Assembly: GCA_004346645.1 (NCBI GenBank)
Contig: SMDA01000003.1
Location: forward strand, 310,001 to 374,000
DNA from: Gulbenkiania mobilis
Lineage (GTDB): Bacteria > Pseudomonadota > Gammaproteobacteria > Burkholderiales > Chromobacteriaceae
Reading direction: 5' to 3'
DNA length: 64,000 bases
The notes beneath the pieces are model-generated. The model made no database searches. It was given only the letters and a program-made list of their open reading frames with translations, and had not been told where the DNA came from. The position numbers and the translations under genes are program-made. Positions 53,547 to 64,000 of the stretch are shown here, piece by piece (the stretch's first letter is position 1; the number at the start of each line of letters is the position of its first letter).

Positions 53547-54149
53547 TTACTTGCGCATGGCCTTTTCGGACGGCGTCAGCGAATCGATGAACGACTGGCG
53601 CTGGAAGATACGCTCGGCGTACTTCAGGATGGGCGCAGCGCTCTTGCCCAGATCGATGCCGTAGTGTTCCAGGCGCCACATCAGGGGGGCAAGGGCCACA
53701 TCGATCATCGAGAACTCGTCGCCAAGGATGAACTTCTGCTTGGCAAAGATCGGGGCAATCATCGTCAGGCCTTCGCGAATCGCCTCGCGGGCCTTGGTTG
53801 CTTCTTTCCCGGTAGCACCGGCTTCAAGCGCCTTTACATGGGCAAAAAGCTCTTGCTCGAAGCGGAACAGGAACAACCGCGCGCGGGCACGCATCACCGG
53901 GTCAGCCGGCATCAGCTGCGGATGGGGAAAGCGCTCGTCGATATACTCGTTGATGATGTTGGACTCGTGCAGGATGAGATCACGCTCCACCAGCACGGGC
54001 ACTTCGTTGTACGGGTTCATCACCGCCAGGTCTTCGGGCTTGTTGTGGATGTCCACATCGATGATCTCGAAATCCATCCCCTTTTCGTACAGCACGATGC
54101 GGCAGCGGTGGCTGAACGGGCAGGTGATTCCGGAGTAAAGGGTCATCAT
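53547..54149 (-). CDS. sspA: Stringent starvation protein A
   Basis: 200 residues, glutathione-S-transferase fold without the catalytic residues. It binds RNA polymerase and is needed in stationary phase. The N-terminus MMTLYSGITCPFSHRCRIVLYEKG, NEVPVLVERDLILHESNIINEYIDERFPHPQLMPADP are typical. Another ATG five codons earlier (54164) is possible; 54149 better matches the family. It follows petABC, the classical order, but a terminator separates them. Confidence 0.94.
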   Translation of the reverse strand: MMTLYSGITCPFSHRCRIVLYEKGMDFEIIDVDIHNKPEDLAVMNPYNEVPVLVERDLILHESNIINEYIDERFPHPQLMPADPVMRARARLFLFRFEQELFAHVKALEAGATGKEATKAREAIREGLTMIAPIFAKQKFILGDEFSMIDVALAPLMWRLEHYGIDLGKSAAPILKYAERIFQRQSFIDSLTPSEKAMRK

Positions 54150-54253
54150 GGCAGTAACGATCATCCTGTCAAAGGTTGGTCAAGGTCCGGGCTAGTTTAG
54201 CATCGTCGGAAGACGCATTTCCAGAAAAAGCCCGTAAGTACATGAACGAAAAA

Positions 54254-54281
54254 GGGAAAAGGCGGTTTCCCGCCTTTTCCC
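54254..54281 (-). terminator. Terminator after petABC
   Basis: GGGAAAAGGCGG (54254-54265) pairs with CCGCCTTTTCCC (54270-54281), four-base loop, and TTTTTCG follows on the minus strand. Confidence 0.92.
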
Positions 54282-54302
54282 TGCGATGGCCTGTCGTCAG
54301 GC

Positions 54303-55064
54303 TCAGTGCACGTCTTTCCAGTATTCCTTTTTCAGGAAGTAGGACAGCGGCAGGAGTACCAGACCGAGGAACATCAGTACCAGATAGCCGATCTGATGGC
54401 GGCGCACTTGGGCCGGCTCGGCCATGTACACCATATAGTTCACCAGGTCGGCCATGCGGCGGTCGTAATCCAGCGTGATCGCCTTGCCGTTCTCGAGCTT
54501 GGTCATGGAGCCGGCCTTGACCAGTTCCAGCGACTTTTCCTCGTGTCCGTTGGCACCCTTGTGCACCTTCAGCACCTGCTCGCCCTGCCACTCCCAGAAT
54601 ACATGCGGCATCGCAACCTTGTCGAAGACAAGGTTGTTCCAGCCAGTCGGACGGGTGTCGTCGCGGTAGAAGCTGCGCATGTAGGCATACAGGTAATCGG
54701 CACCACGGGAGCGCGCGATCACAGACAGGTCCGGCGGGGTGTTGCCCAGCCAGACCTTGGCATCCGGCGTCTGCATCGAGATACGCATCGGGTCACCCAC
54801 CTTGGCACCCGGCGGCAGGATGAAGTCCTTGATCTGCTGTTCGCTCAGGCCGATGTCCATCAGACGGTTGAAGCGCATGGCGTTGGCCGAATGACACGAC
54901 AGGCAGTAGTTGACGAACAGCTGGGCACCGCGCTGTAGCGACTCGGTGTCCTGGATGTCGATCGGCGCCTTTTCCAGCTTGATCTCGCCTTCGGACGCGT
55001 GGGCGCCCACCAGAGGCAGGAAGAGCGCGGCCGCAGCGATCAGTTGACGGAGAGTCTTTTTCAT
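54303..55064 (-). CDS. petC: Cytochrome c1 of the bc1 complex
   Basis: 253 residues. A signal peptide (to ...GAHA-SEGE) leads a periplasmic domain with haem motif CLSCH (about residues 54-58) and the distal Met region near AMPHVFWEWQGEQ. A C-terminal anchor (VLMFLGLVLLPLSYFLKKEYWKDVH) holds it in the membrane. It passes electrons from the Rieske protein to cytochrome c. A repeat copy (54892) reads Ser-Ala-Asn right after the haem motif. Confidence 0.96.
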   Translation of the reverse strand: MKKTLRQLIAAAALFLPLVGAHASEGEIKLEKAPIDIQDTESLQRGAQLFVNYCLSCHSANAMRFNRLMDIGLSEQQIKDFILPPGAKVGDPMRISMQTPDAKVWLGNTPPDLSVIARSRGADYLYAYMRSFYRDDTRPTGWNNLVFDKVAMPHVFWEWQGEQVLKVHKGANGHEEKSLELVKAGSMTKLENGKAITLDYDRRMADLVNYMVYMAEPAQVRRHQIGYLVLMFLGLVLLPLSYFLKKEYWKDVH

Positions 55065-55084
55065 TTTTCTGGCCTTCCTTCCTG

Positions 55085-56404
55085 TTACACGTTCATCGCG
55101 AAGACGGTGGCCAGCACGATGGTCAGCGCAGTCAGCAGCAGGAACTGCAGCTTGCGCTTGAACGTGCTTTCGGTCAGCCGTTGCGGCACCGGCTCGCTGC
55201 CCACGTCATTCTTGGTGTAGAACGGCATGGCCAGGAAGAAGGCGAAATAGATGAACGACAGGATCTGCGCGATGATGGTGCGGGTGTTGGTCGACGGCAT
55301 GGCACCGAGGATGCCCAGGCCGATGAACGCAATCACGAACAGCGTCAGCGCGATCTTGAACTTGGGACCACGATAGCGGATCGACTTCACCGGCGAGCGG
55401 TCCAGCCACGGCAGGAAGGCGATCAGAACCACCGCCGCGCCCATGCCAATCACCCCCCATACCTGGGTGCCGGCAAAAGACGGAATGGCACGCAGAATGG
55501 CGTAGAACGGCGTGAAGTACCATACCGGCGCAATATGCGGCGGGGTTTTCAGCGGGTCGGCCGGATCAAAGTTCGGGTGCTCGAGGAAGTAACCGCCCAT
55601 CTCCGGCAGGAAGAACACGATGGTGGTGAACACGATCAGGAACACCGCGACACCGAGCACGTCCTTGACCGTGTAATACGGGTGGAAGGGGATGCCATCC
55701 ACCGGCAGACCGGTGTTGGGGTCCTTGTTCTGCTTGATTTCCACGCCATCCGGGTTGTTGGAGCCTACTTCATGCAGGGCGATCAGGTGGGCAACCACCA
55801 GCGCCAGCAGCACCAGCGGCACTGCGATCACGTGGAGGGCAAAGAAACGGTTAAGGGTGGCATCGGATACCACATAGTCCCCCCGGATCCATACGGACAG
55901 GTCCGGGCCGATCACCGGAATGGAACCGAACAGGTTCACGATCACCTGTGCGCCCCAGAACGACATCTGACCCCACGGCAGCAGGTAGCCCATGAAGGCT
56001 TCGGCCATCAGCACCAGGAAGATCAGCGTGCCGAAAACCCATACCAGCTCGCGCGGTTGCTTGTACGAGCCATAGATCAGGCCGCGGAACATGTGCAGGT
56101 ACACCACCACGAAGAACATCGAGGCCCCGGTGGAGTGCATGTAGCGGATGATCCAGCCACCGGGCACGTCGCGCATGATGTACTCGACCGACAGGAACGC
56201 GAGGTTGGCGTCGGGCTTGTAGTTCATGGTCAGGAAGATGCCGGTCACGATCTGGATGACCAGCACCAGCAGGGCGAGCGAACCGAAGAAGTACCAGAAG
56301 TTGAAGTTCTTCGGCGCGTAGTACTCGGTTACGTGCTCTTTCATCATCGACGACAGCGGGAAGCGTGCGTCGACCCAATTCATAAAGGATTGTCCCTTGC
56401 TCAT
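55085..56404 (-). CDS. petB: Cytochrome b of the bc1 complex
   Basis: 439 residues with eight or more membrane segments. Haem-ligand His are in GWIIRYMHSTGASMFFVVVYLHMFRGLIY and FALHVIAVPLVLLALVVAHLIALHEVG; the quinol-site PEWY equivalent is PVWYFTPFYAILR. ATG at 56402-56404 follows GAGGGCG and gives MSKGQSFMNWVDARFP. It is 13 bases after petA. Confidence 0.96.
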   Translation of the reverse strand: MSKGQSFMNWVDARFPLSSMMKEHVTEYYAPKNFNFWYFFGSLALLVLVIQIVTGIFLTMNYKPDANLAFLSVEYIMRDVPGGWIIRYMHSTGASMFFVVVYLHMFRGLIYGSYKQPRELVWVFGTLIFLVLMAEAFMGYLLPWGQMSFWGAQVIVNLFGSIPVIGPDLSVWIRGDYVVSDATLNRFFALHVIAVPLVLLALVVAHLIALHEVGSNNPDGVEIKQNKDPNTGLPVDGIPFHPYYTVKDVLGVAVFLIVFTTIVFFLPEMGGYFLEHPNFDPADPLKTPPHIAPVWYFTPFYAILRAIPSFAGTQVWGVIGMGAAVVLIAFLPWLDRSPVKSIRYRGPKFKIALTLFVIAFIGLGILGAMPSTNTRTIIAQILSFIYFAFFLAMPFYTKNDVGSEPVPQRLTESTFKRKLQFLLLTALTIVLATVFAMNV

Positions 56405-56417
56405 CTTACGCCCTCGG

Positions 56418-57002
56418 TTACTTGTCATCGCCGATCAACAGGCGGGTGTCGGAGAGGTACTTGTGCGGCGGAATCTCCATGTTCTTCGGTGCCGGCACCC
56501 CCTTGTACACGCGGGCGGCCAGGTCGAACTTGGAGCCGTGGCACGGACAGTAGAAGCCGCCCAGCCACTCCGGGCCGAGGTCGGCCGGGGCGATGTCGGG
56601 GCGGTGGGTCGGCGAACAGCCCAGGTGGGTACAGATGCCGACGGCCACCAGGATCTCCGGCTTGATGGAGCGGTTGGTGTTCTGGCAGTACTTCGGCTGC
56701 TGTTCGACTTCGGACTTCGGATCGACGAGCTTGTCGTCCAGCTTGGGCAGGTTCTTCAGCTGCTCCGGCGTGCGCGAGAGTACCCACACCGGCTTGCCGC
56801 GCCATTCGACGTTGATCTTCTGACCCGGCTCCAGCTTGCTGATATCCACCTCTACCGGTGCGCCAGCCGCCTTGGCCCTTTCGGACGGGAAGAAGCTCAT
56901 CAGAAACGGCGTGGCCACCCCGGCTGCCGCAACACCCCCAACCGCGCTGGTTGCAACCGTCAGAAACCGACGGCGCCCCGTATCGACGTGTTGTTCACTC
57001 AT
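56418..57002 (-). CDS. petA: Rieske iron-sulfur subunit of the bc1 complex
   Basis: 194 residues. A Tat-type N-terminus TGRRRFLTVATSAVGG leads a membrane anchor. The Rieske cluster ligands are in GICTHLGCSP (about residues 126-135) and FYCPCHGSKFD (about 150-160). It takes electrons from quinol. ATG at 57000-57002 with GAGGATG upstream is chosen. It is the first gene of petABC. Confidence 0.96.
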   Translation of the reverse strand: MSEQHVDTGRRRFLTVATSAVGGVAAAGVATPFLMSFFPSERAKAAGAPVEVDISKLEPGQKINVEWRGKPVWVLSRTPEQLKNLPKLDDKLVDPKSEVEQQPKYCQNTNRSIKPEILVAVGICTHLGCSPTHRPDIAPADLGPEWLGGFYCPCHGSKFDLAARVYKGVPAPKNMEIPPHKYLSDTRLLIGDDK

Positions 57003-57124
57003 TACAGTCATCCTCAAACGTGGAAACCGAGCTTATAAACTTAAACTGCATGATTTTACCCGATTCCCGGTAGGGACTTGAAGCCTTATCCGGAGAAATT
57101 GTGCAAACACCCTTCAGGACAACC

Positions 57125-57871
57125 TCATACAGGGTTGGGCAGGTCCACAAAACAGGTCTCCAACCCATGCTCCCGGGTCAGCCAGCCCGCCAGCGCGGCC
57201 ACGCCGTAGCGCTCGGTGGCGTGGTGCCCAGCGGCCAGGAAGGCAACGCCCAGCTCCTCGGCGATATGATGATGCTGCTCGGACACCTCACCAGTGATGT
57301 AGGCATCCACCCCCAGCGCAATCGCCTCTTCAAAGAAGCCTTGGGCACCGCCGGTGCACCAAGCCACACGCCGCACCAGTCGGTCAGCGGGCCCGAGCAG
57401 CAGCGGCGGCCGCCCCAATGCGGTGGCCACGCTTTCGGCCAACCCTCGGGCCGGCAAGGGGGCTTCGAGATGGCCATGCCACAGCAGACCCTGGTCTCCG
57501 GCCTGCCCGTCCACTGCAAGACCCAGCACTGCCGCAAGGCGGGCATTGTTGCCGACGACCGGATGTGCATCGAGCGGCAGGTGATAGGCAATCAGGCTGA
57601 TATCGTGGGCGAGCAGACGGGACAAGCGCGCCTTCTTCATGCCGGTGATGCAGGGGTTCTCGTTTTTCCAGAAGTAGCCGTGGTGAACGAGGATGGCATC
57701 GGCTCCACGTTCGATGGCTACATCGATGAGCCCCTGCGAGGCCGTGACGCCGGCCACGACGCTGCGCACTTCCGAGCGCCCCTCGACCTGCAAGCCGTTG
57801 GGCCCGTAATCCTTGAAACGCCACGGTTCCAGATAGGTATCAAGCACCTTCACGAGTTCGGCAAGTTGCAT
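57125..57871 (-). CDS. Nif3-like dinuclear metal-centre protein (YbgI family)
   Basis: 248 residues, forming hexameric rings in relatives. Metal-binding His/Glu residues are in ADAILVHHGYFWK (about residues 58-70), and GEVSEQHHHIAEELGVAFLAAGHHATERYG near the C-terminus. Some members act as GTP cyclohydrolase I type 2, but the general role is unclear. AGGAGG precedes ATG at 57869-57871, and the longer frame crosses the groEL terminator. Confidence 0.9.
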   Translation of the reverse strand: MQLAELVKVLDTYLEPWRFKDYGPNGLQVEGRSEVRSVVAGVTASQGLIDVAIERGADAILVHHGYFWKNENPCITGMKKARLSRLLAHDISLIAYHLPLDAHPVVGNNARLAAVLGLAVDGQAGDQGLLWHGHLEAPLPARGLAESVATALGRPPLLLGPADRLVRRVAWCTGGAQGFFEEAIALGVDAYITGEVSEQHHHIAEELGVAFLAAGHHATERYGVAALAGWLTREHGLETCFVDLPNPV

Positions 57872-57938
57872 GCATCCTCCTTTTTGATCCGTTGCGACCG
57901 ATTCTGCCAGAAATGCTCCGCTCACCAGAGGGCCAAAA

Positions 57939-57964
57939 CAAAACCCCGCCGAAGCGGGGTTTTG
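57939..57964 (-). terminator. Terminator after groEL
   Basis: CAAAACCCCGC (57939-57949), loop CGAA, GCGGGGTTTTG (57954-57964), with TTTTGTTTTGG on the minus strand. A repeat copy (57975-57984) lies between it and the groEL stop. Confidence 0.92.
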
Positions 57965-57989
57965 CAATGACAACGTTGGCCGAAGCGGC

Positions 57990-59630
<1,641 letters not shown>

Positions 59631-59671
59631 TCATTCTCTCCAAAATCGGTTTCGGGATGTGTGGGCCGGAG

Positions 59672-59959
59672 TTACTCGACGATACCCATCACGTCTTCTT
59701 CGCGCATCACCAGCACTTCATTGCCGTCTACCTTGACGGTCTGGCCGGAGTATTTGCCGAAGATCACCTTGTCACCCACCTTCAGTTCGAGGGGACGGCG
59801 CTCGCCGTTTTCCAGCAGTTTGCCGTTGCCCACGGCCAGCACTTCGCCCATGTCCGGCTTCTCGGCGGCAGCGCCCGGCAGAACGATGCCGGAAGCAGTT
59901 TTTTCTTCGGCTTCGAGGCGCTTGATTACCACACGGTCATGCAGAGGACGGATTGCCAT
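59672..59959 (-). CDS. groES: Co-chaperonin GroES
   Basis: 95 residues, forming the seven-fold lid of Gro[47 protein letters not shown] contains the mobile loop; [16 protein letters not shown] is the usual end. First gene of groES-groEL. CTAGGAGA lies before the ATG. Confidence 0.99.
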   Translation of the reverse strand: MAIRPLHDRVVIKRLEAEEKTASGIVLPGAAAEKPDMGEVLAVGNGKLLENGERRPLELKVGDKVIFGKYSGQTVKVDGNEVLVMREEDVMGIVE

Positions 59960-60030
59960 TGATCTCTCCTAGTAAGCAATTTGGCTGTTGAGAGGTGAAT
60001 ACAGTCAACTCAGGGTTTAGGCCGGATGCA

Positions 60031-60085
60031 TTAGCACTCGGACCTAGCGAGTGCTAATGGTAGGGACACGTGGCAGGGATTTCAA
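60031..60085 (-). promoter_or_regulatory. CIRCE operator and promoter of groESL
   Basis: TTAGCACTC-N9-GAGTGCTAA at 60031-60057 is a perfect CIRCE element, the binding site of the heat-sensitive repressor HrcA. On the minus strand TTGAAA (60080-60085) and TACCAT (60057-60062), 17 bases apart, form a promoter touching the operator. CTTGAAA (60080-60086) also fits a sigma-32 -35 box, but the -10 match is poor. Confidence 0.93.
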
Positions 60086-60137
60086 GCGGCACAGCTCGAT
60101 TGATTTTTTAAACCAACCCAAGCCAAACCATAGATTA

Positions 60138-61241
60138 TTATCCGCGTTTACGTAGTACCCACCACCGGGGCACCCGGAAGCGCACGATGCGCGTGTAGGT
60201 CCACAGATAGAAAAGGACGAAGGCCAGGCAAGCCCCCTGAAGCAACCGCTCGCTCTGCCAGAACAACAAGGCCGGCAGTACGGCGGAGAGAGTCACCGCC
60301 CACAGGTAGGGAGCAGTCAGGCTGTTGCGCCGGATCTTGGCGGCTACATCGTCGGAGCCGACCATCCATCTAACCAACCGCTTGTAGACCAGCATGTGAA
60401 AGTGCAAGCCATCGGGAACGCCGGGCGACATCTTGCGTAAATGCTTCTTGCGGTAAATGGAAAACAGGGTTTCGAACACCGGGTAGATCATCAACAGCAT
60501 CGGAAACCAAGGCGATACTGCCCCGCGACCGCCCTCCACCAGCAGCACCGACATTTCGGCCAGCAAAAAGCCCACCAAGTAGGCCCCTCCGTCACCGGCA
60601 AACAGCAGACCGGCGGGGAAATTCCACACCAGAAACCCCAGCAGGCTGCCCATCAGGGCAACACTTGCCACCAACACCCCCTGCTGTCCGGTCTTGTAAG
60701 CTACGTAGGCCAGCGCTGCAGCCACGAACAGCGCACTCCCGCCCAGGACGCCGTTATATCCATCAATGATGTTGAAGGCATGACAGACCCCGCCCACTGC
60801 GAACATGGTGCACGTTAAGGCTAGGAGGGGACTGCCCGCCAACAACCGGTCCAGCCCGGGCAGACCGAAAGAAGGCACCACCGCCCCCATCAGCAAAGAG
60901 GCCAGCAAGGCTGAAGCAAAAGCTCCAGCCAGCCTGAAGCGGGGAGAGACCTTGCGGCTGAGGTCTTCCACCAAGCCCGCAAGGAATACCGGGACCGCAG
61001 CCAGCATGAGAAGTGACAGAAGGGCTGCATCAATGGGAGCCTCAACCACATGTAGCAACCCGACGGCGCCCAGCAGGCCGCTTAGGATGCCCACTCCGCC
61101 AATGCGTCCGGTAGGACGGACATGGAATTTCTGGGGCCCCCTTTGGACGGGATCAAGACCAGCGTGCCGGACGAGCCGGATGCAGAACATGCACACCACC
61201 AACGCGATCACGAAGGTGATGATCAGGATGGCTAGCAGCAC
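60138..61241 (-). CDS. Undecaprenyl-phosphate sugar-1-phosphate transferase (WecA/WbpL-like)
   Basis: 367 residues with about ten membrane segments. MraY/WecA family motifs: GLVEDLSRKVSPRFRLA (the Asp-rich loop, here ED rather than DD), HAFNIIDGYNGVLGG (about residues 154-168) and LLFAGDGGAYLVGF (about 212-225). It would start O-antigen or other surface polysaccharide by placing a HexNAc-1-phosphate on the lipid carrier. Divergent from the rhamnose genes, it fits a polysaccharide locus. Confidence 0.88.
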   Translation of the reverse strand: MLLAILIITFVIALVVCMFCIRLVRHAGLDPVQRGPQKFHVRPTGRIGGVGILSGLLGAVGLLHVVEAPIDAALLSLLMLAAVPVFLAGLVEDLSRKVSPRFRLAGAFASALLASLLMGAVVPSFGLPGLDRLLAGSPLLALTCTMFAVGGVCHAFNIIDGYNGVLGGSALFVAAALAYVAYKTGQQGVLVASVALMGSLLGFLVWNFPAGLLFAGDGGAYLVGFLLAEMSVLLVEGGRGAVSPWFPMLLMIYPVFETLFSIYRKKHLRKMSPGVPDGLHFHMLVYKRLVRWMVGSDDVAAKIRRNSLTAPYLWAVTLSAVLPALLFWQSERLLQGACLAFVLFYLWTYTRIVRFRVPRWWVLRKRG

Positions 61242-61337
61242 GGTACTCTCCTGGTTATGCCGTCCGGAATAAAGAACGCAAGCATTCTGACAGAGTACCT
61301 CTTACAATTCACCCAAACCAATAAGCGGTATACCAAC

Positions 61338-62420
61338 ATGCTGATGATCACGGGAGGCGCCGGCTTCATCGGTGCCAATTTTGTAAAAGACTGGCTGGCG
61401 CAGTACGATGAACCCGTCCTGAATCTGGACAAGCTCACCTATGCTGGCAATCTTTCCTCTCTGGCCGCCTTGCAGGGGGACACCCGTCACGTCTTTGTAA
61501 AAGGAGATATTGCCGACCGTTCGCTGGTTCGCCAGCTTCTTTCCCGCCACCGGCCACGAGCGGTCCTGAACTTCGCTGCAGAAAGCCACGTAGATCGCTC
61601 CATTCATGGACCTCAGGCCTTCGTGGACACCAATGTAACCGGTACCTTTCAGCTCTTGGAGTCGGTGAGGGACTACTGGAGCGAACTATCCCGCCAGGAA
61701 CAGCAGGCGTTCCGTTTCCTGCATGTATCGACTGATGAGGTGTTCGGCTCCCTCTACCCGACGGAACCGGCCTTCACTGAAGTCCATCCCTATCGCCCCA
61801 ACAGCCCCTACTCTGCTTCCAAGGCTGCCTCGGACCATCTAGTGCGCGCTTGGCATCATACGTATGGTCTGCCGGTACTCACCACCCACTGCAGCAACAA
61901 TTACGGCCCCTATCAGTTTCCCGAGAAGCTGATCCCGCTGATGATCTTAAATGCCCTGTCCGGCAAGGCTCTGCCCCTCTATGGAGATGGCCAGCAGGTC
62001 AGAGACTGGCTGTACGTGAAAGATCACTGCGCAGCCCTGCGTCGGGTGCTTGAAGCGGGGTCACCTGGAGAAACCTACAATATTGGAGGCTGTAGCGAGC
62101 GAACCAATCTGCAAGTGGCCACGACCTTGTGCACCCTGCTGGATACGCTGTGTCCTCGCGCGGAAGGAGGCTCGTATGCAGCACAGATCACCTTTGTGAA
62201 GGACCGGCCCGGACATGACCGACGCTATGCTATCGATGCCAGTCGACTGGAAAGCGAGCTCGGATGGAAACCGGCCGAAACGTTTGAAAGTGGGCTTTGC
62301 AAGACGGTCAACTGGTATCTGGCGCATCAAGCATGGGTGGACGACGTAACCTCCGGGTCCTATCGCCATTGGGTGACACAGCACTATGGTGAAGGTGAAC
62401 CGTCATGCCCCGCATCCTGA
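61338..62420 (+). CDS. rfbB: dTDP-glucose 4,6-dehydratase
   Basis: 360 residues. It makes dTDP-4-keto-6-deoxyglucose, the second step of dTDP-L-rhamnose synthesis. The NAD motif ITGGAGFIGANF is at residues 4-15, and the catalytic FLHVSTDEVFGSL and YSASKAASDHLVRAW (YxxxK) near 130-170. ATG at 61338 gives the usual N-terminus. The ribosome site is weak. It overlaps rfbD by 16 bases. Confidence 0.96.
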   Translation: MLMITGGAGFIGANFVKDWLAQYDEPVLNLDKLTYAGNLSSLAALQGDTRHVFVKGDIADRSLVRQLLSRHRPRAVLNFAAESHVDRSIHGPQAFVDTNVTGTFQLLESVRDYWSELSRQEQQAFRFLHVSTDEVFGSLYPTEPAFTEVHPYRPNSPYSASKAASDHLVRAWHHTYGLPVLTTHCSNNYGPYQFPEKLIPLMILNALSGKALPLYGDGQQVRDWLYVKDHCAALRRVLEAGSPGETYNIGGCSERTNLQVATTLCTLLDTLCPRAEGGSYAAQITFVKDRPGHDRRYAIDASRLESELGWKPAETFESGLCKTVNWYLAHQAWVDDVTSGSYRHWVTQHYGEGEPSCPAS

Positions 62421-63298
62421 TTACTGGCGCAAACGGACAGGTCGGTCGTGAACTGAAACGCACCCTCGCCCCCTTGGGAACGCTGCTGTGCTGTGACAGG
62501 GCACAGCTCGATCTGCGGTACACCGAAAACCTGGCCACACAGCTGCAGAATCTTCAGCCGGATATCATTGTGAATGCCGCTGCCTACACAGCGGTGGACA
62601 AGGCAGAGGGCGATGTCGATACGGCTTATAAGGTTAATGCTGAAGCCCCAGCCGCGCTGGCGACCTGGGCCTTAAAGCGGGATGCATTACTGATTCACTA
62701 CTCTACCGACTACGTGTTCGATGGCGAGAAAAATGGACCTTACGTGGAAACCGATCCTGTCAACCCACAGTCGGTATACGGCACCAGCAAGCTTGCGGGC
62801 GAGCAAGCCATCACCATCTCTGGCGTCAGCCATGCCATCCTTCGCACCAGTTGGGTGTTCGGGGTGCACGGTAGCAACTTTCTGAAAACCATACTGCGCT
62901 TAGGCCATGAGAAAGAATCTCTCAATGTTGTCGCAGACCAGATAGGCGCCCCTACTCCGGCAGCTCTGCTGGCCGATGTCACAGCAAAGGTCGTCCAGCA
63001 CTATCGTCAGTCCCCTCGCATGTTTCCGAGCGGGCTCTACCACACTACCAGCGCAGGGAAAACAAGTTGGTACGAGTATGCCCGGTTAGTCATAAGGTTG
63101 GCCGAAGAGCAGGGCCTACCACTGAAGCTGACACATGCCGATATTCACCCGATCTCTTCCGATGCCTATCCGGCACGGGCAAAACGCCCTCTGAACTCTC
63201 AGTTGGATTGCAGTAAACTACGCTCAACGTTTGACATTCATTTACGAGACTGGCAGGACGGTGTGCATCAGGTATTCGCCCAGCTGTGCCAGTATTGA
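62405..63298 (+). CDS. rfbD: dTDP-4-dehydrorhamnose reductase
   Basis: 297 residues. It makes dTDP-L-rhamnose. The N-terminus RILITGANGQVGREL (cofactor motif), INHYSTDYVFDG-like LLIHYSTDYVFDGEK, and YGTSKLAGEQA (catalytic YxxxK) are standard. Its start lies within rfbB, so the two are translationally coupled. A repeat copy (63097) is read as Leu-Ala-Glu. Confidence 0.96.
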   Translation: MPRILITGANGQVGRELKRTLAPLGTLLCCDRAQLDLRYTENLATQLQNLQPDIIVNAAAYTAVDKAEGDVDTAYKVNAEAPAALATWALKRDALLIHYSTDYVFDGEKNGPYVETDPVNPQSVYGTSKLAGEQAITISGVSHAILRTSWVFGVHGSNFLKTILRLGHEKESLNVVADQIGAPTPAALLADVTAKVVQHYRQSPRMFPSGLYHTTSAGKTSWYEYARLVIRLAEEQGLPLKLTHADIHPISSDAYPARAKRPLNSQLDCSKLRSTFDIHLRDWQDGVHQVFAQLCQY

Positions 63299-63319
63299 TA
63301 AGCGAGCGAGACGTCGTCT

Positions 63320-64000
63320 ATGAACCGTAAGGGTATTATTCTGGCCGGAGGCAGCGGTACCCGTCTTTATCCCGCCACGCTCGCGGTCAGCAAGCAGCTG
63401 CTACCGATTTATGACAAACCAATGATCTATTACCCGCTCAGCACCCTCATGCTGGCGGGCATTCGCGATATCCTGATCATTTCCACTCCGCTGGACACAC
63501 CACGTTTCGCGCAGCTACTGGGCGATGGCAGCCAATGGGGAGTCAGCCTGCACTATGCTGTACAGCCCAGTCCGGACGGCCTGGCACAGGCATTCCTCAT
63601 CGGCGAACACTTCTTGGCCAGCGCACCCAGCGCACTAGTATTAGGCGACAACATCTTCTATGGCCACGATTTCCCGCGCCTGCTACGTTCGGCCAACCAA
63701 AAAACTGAAGGCGCCAGCGTTTTCGCCTATCACGTCAACGATCCGGAGCGCTATGGCGTGGTGACCTTCGACGACAAAGGCAAAGCACTATCCATCGAAG
63801 AAAAGCCTGCACAGCCCAAATCCAATTACGCGGTGACCGGACTGTACTTCTACGATGCACAAGTAGTGCACATCGCCAAGAGCATCAAGCCTTCCGCACG
63901 CGGAGAGTTGGAAATCACCGACATCAACAATGTCTACCTGCAGCAAGAGCAGCTGGAGGTGGAAACTATGGGTCGCGGCTACGCCTGGCTAGATACTGGC
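63320..64000 (+). CDS. rfbA: Glucose-1-phosphate thymidylyltransferase, 3' part missing (window edge)
   Basis: 227 codons are visible before the window ends; the family is about 290 residues. It makes dTDP-glucose, the first step of the rhamnose pathway. [46 protein letters not shown] at the N-terminus is the nucleotidyltransferase signature; [13 protein letters not shown] and [22 protein letters not shown] follow. ATG at 63320 is 21 bases after rfbD. rfbC is not in the window and probably follows. A repeat copy (63688) is inside. Confidence 0.96.
   Translation, partial: MNRKGIILAGGSGTRLYPATLAVSKQLLPIYDKPMIYYPLSTLMLAGIRDILIISTPLDTPRFAQLLGDGSQWGVSLHYAVQPSPDGLAQAFLIGEHFLASAPSALVLGDNIFYGHDFPRLLRSANQKTEGASVFAYHVNDPERYGVVTFDDKGKALSIEEKPAQPKSNYAVTGLYFYDAQVVHIAKSIKPSARGELEITDINNVYLQQEQLEVETMGRGYAWLDTG

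Noticed and set aside
60057-60086. A sigma-32 heat-shock promoter for groESL
   Set aside because: The -35 matches CTTGAAA but no good CCCCAT-type -10 is found at the right spacing; the CIRCE operator with a sigma-70-like promoter explains the region adequately.

Overview
This 64 kb window is a GC-rich chromosomal segment of a beta-proteobacterium of the order Neisseriales. A Laribacter-like member is my best guess, but this is inference from gene content and not a database match. Supporting signs are an anaerobically regulated arginine deiminase operon, a Neisseria-type trimeric porin, the order pilB-pilC-pilD-coaE-zapD-yacG, petABC-sspAB, and a dispersed 10-12 bp repeat that looks like a Neisseriaceae DNA uptake sequence. 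I see no prophage, insertion sequence, CRISPR array or integrated island. Nearly all genes are core housekeeping genes.

Layout. 1-5.5 kb: arcD-arcA-arcB-arcC (minus strand) behind an FNR/ANR box, then a 44-residue membrane protein gene (DUF3149) behind what looks like a textbook class II FNR promoter. 5.5-12.3 kb: a flavin/2Fe-2S reductase, an SDR epimerase, trmB, glutathione peroxidase, DUF1841, a 2-hydroxyacid dehydrogenase, a DUF2189 membrane protein, an FKBP isomerase and a DedA protein. 12.4-18.7 kb: rlmE-ftsH-folP-glmM (minus), divergent yhbY, then DUF4149 and greA. 18.9-24 kb: carA-leuE-carB. 24-30 kb: an M28 peptidase, then fatty-acid oxidation genes (acyl-CoA dehydrogenase, etfB-etfA) divergent from a MaoC hydratase and a GNAT protein, with PsrA-like palindromes between them. 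30-33 kb: queG, tsaE and amiC. 33-38.4 kb: yacG, zapD, coaE and type IV pilus genes pilD, pilC, pilB. 38.6-46.5 kb: porin, photolyase, comEA, a CcsA/YpjD-type protein, ffh, an ATP-grasp protein and purB. 46.7-51 kb: initiator tRNA, uppP, dsbA, a SPOR protein, comM and ubiK. 51-53 kb: glnK-amtB with a sigma-54 promoter and two NtrC sites. 53-57 kb: petABC and sspAB. 57-60 kb: a Nif3-like protein and groES-groEL with a CIRCE operator. 60-64 kb: a WecA/WbpL-like glycosyltransferase divergent from rfbB-rfbD-rfbA (dTDP-rhamnose synthesis), the last cut by the window edge.

The most interesting signal is not a gene. The 10-mer GTTGGCCGAA (extended consensus RGGTTGGCCGAA) occurs about 30 times in 64 kb on both strands, against a back-of-envelope expectation of 0.1-0.2. 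Most copies are inside coding sequences. The intergenic copies all sit just downstream of genes, twice as inverted pairs forming 14-bp hairpins. This is how Neisseria DNA uptake sequences behave, and the 12-mer aligns with the known AG-type dialects except that the conserved CTG core reads CCG. The same window encodes type IV pilus assembly proteins, ComEA and ComM, so a natural-transformation system with its own uptake-sequence dialect is a plausible, testable hypothesis.
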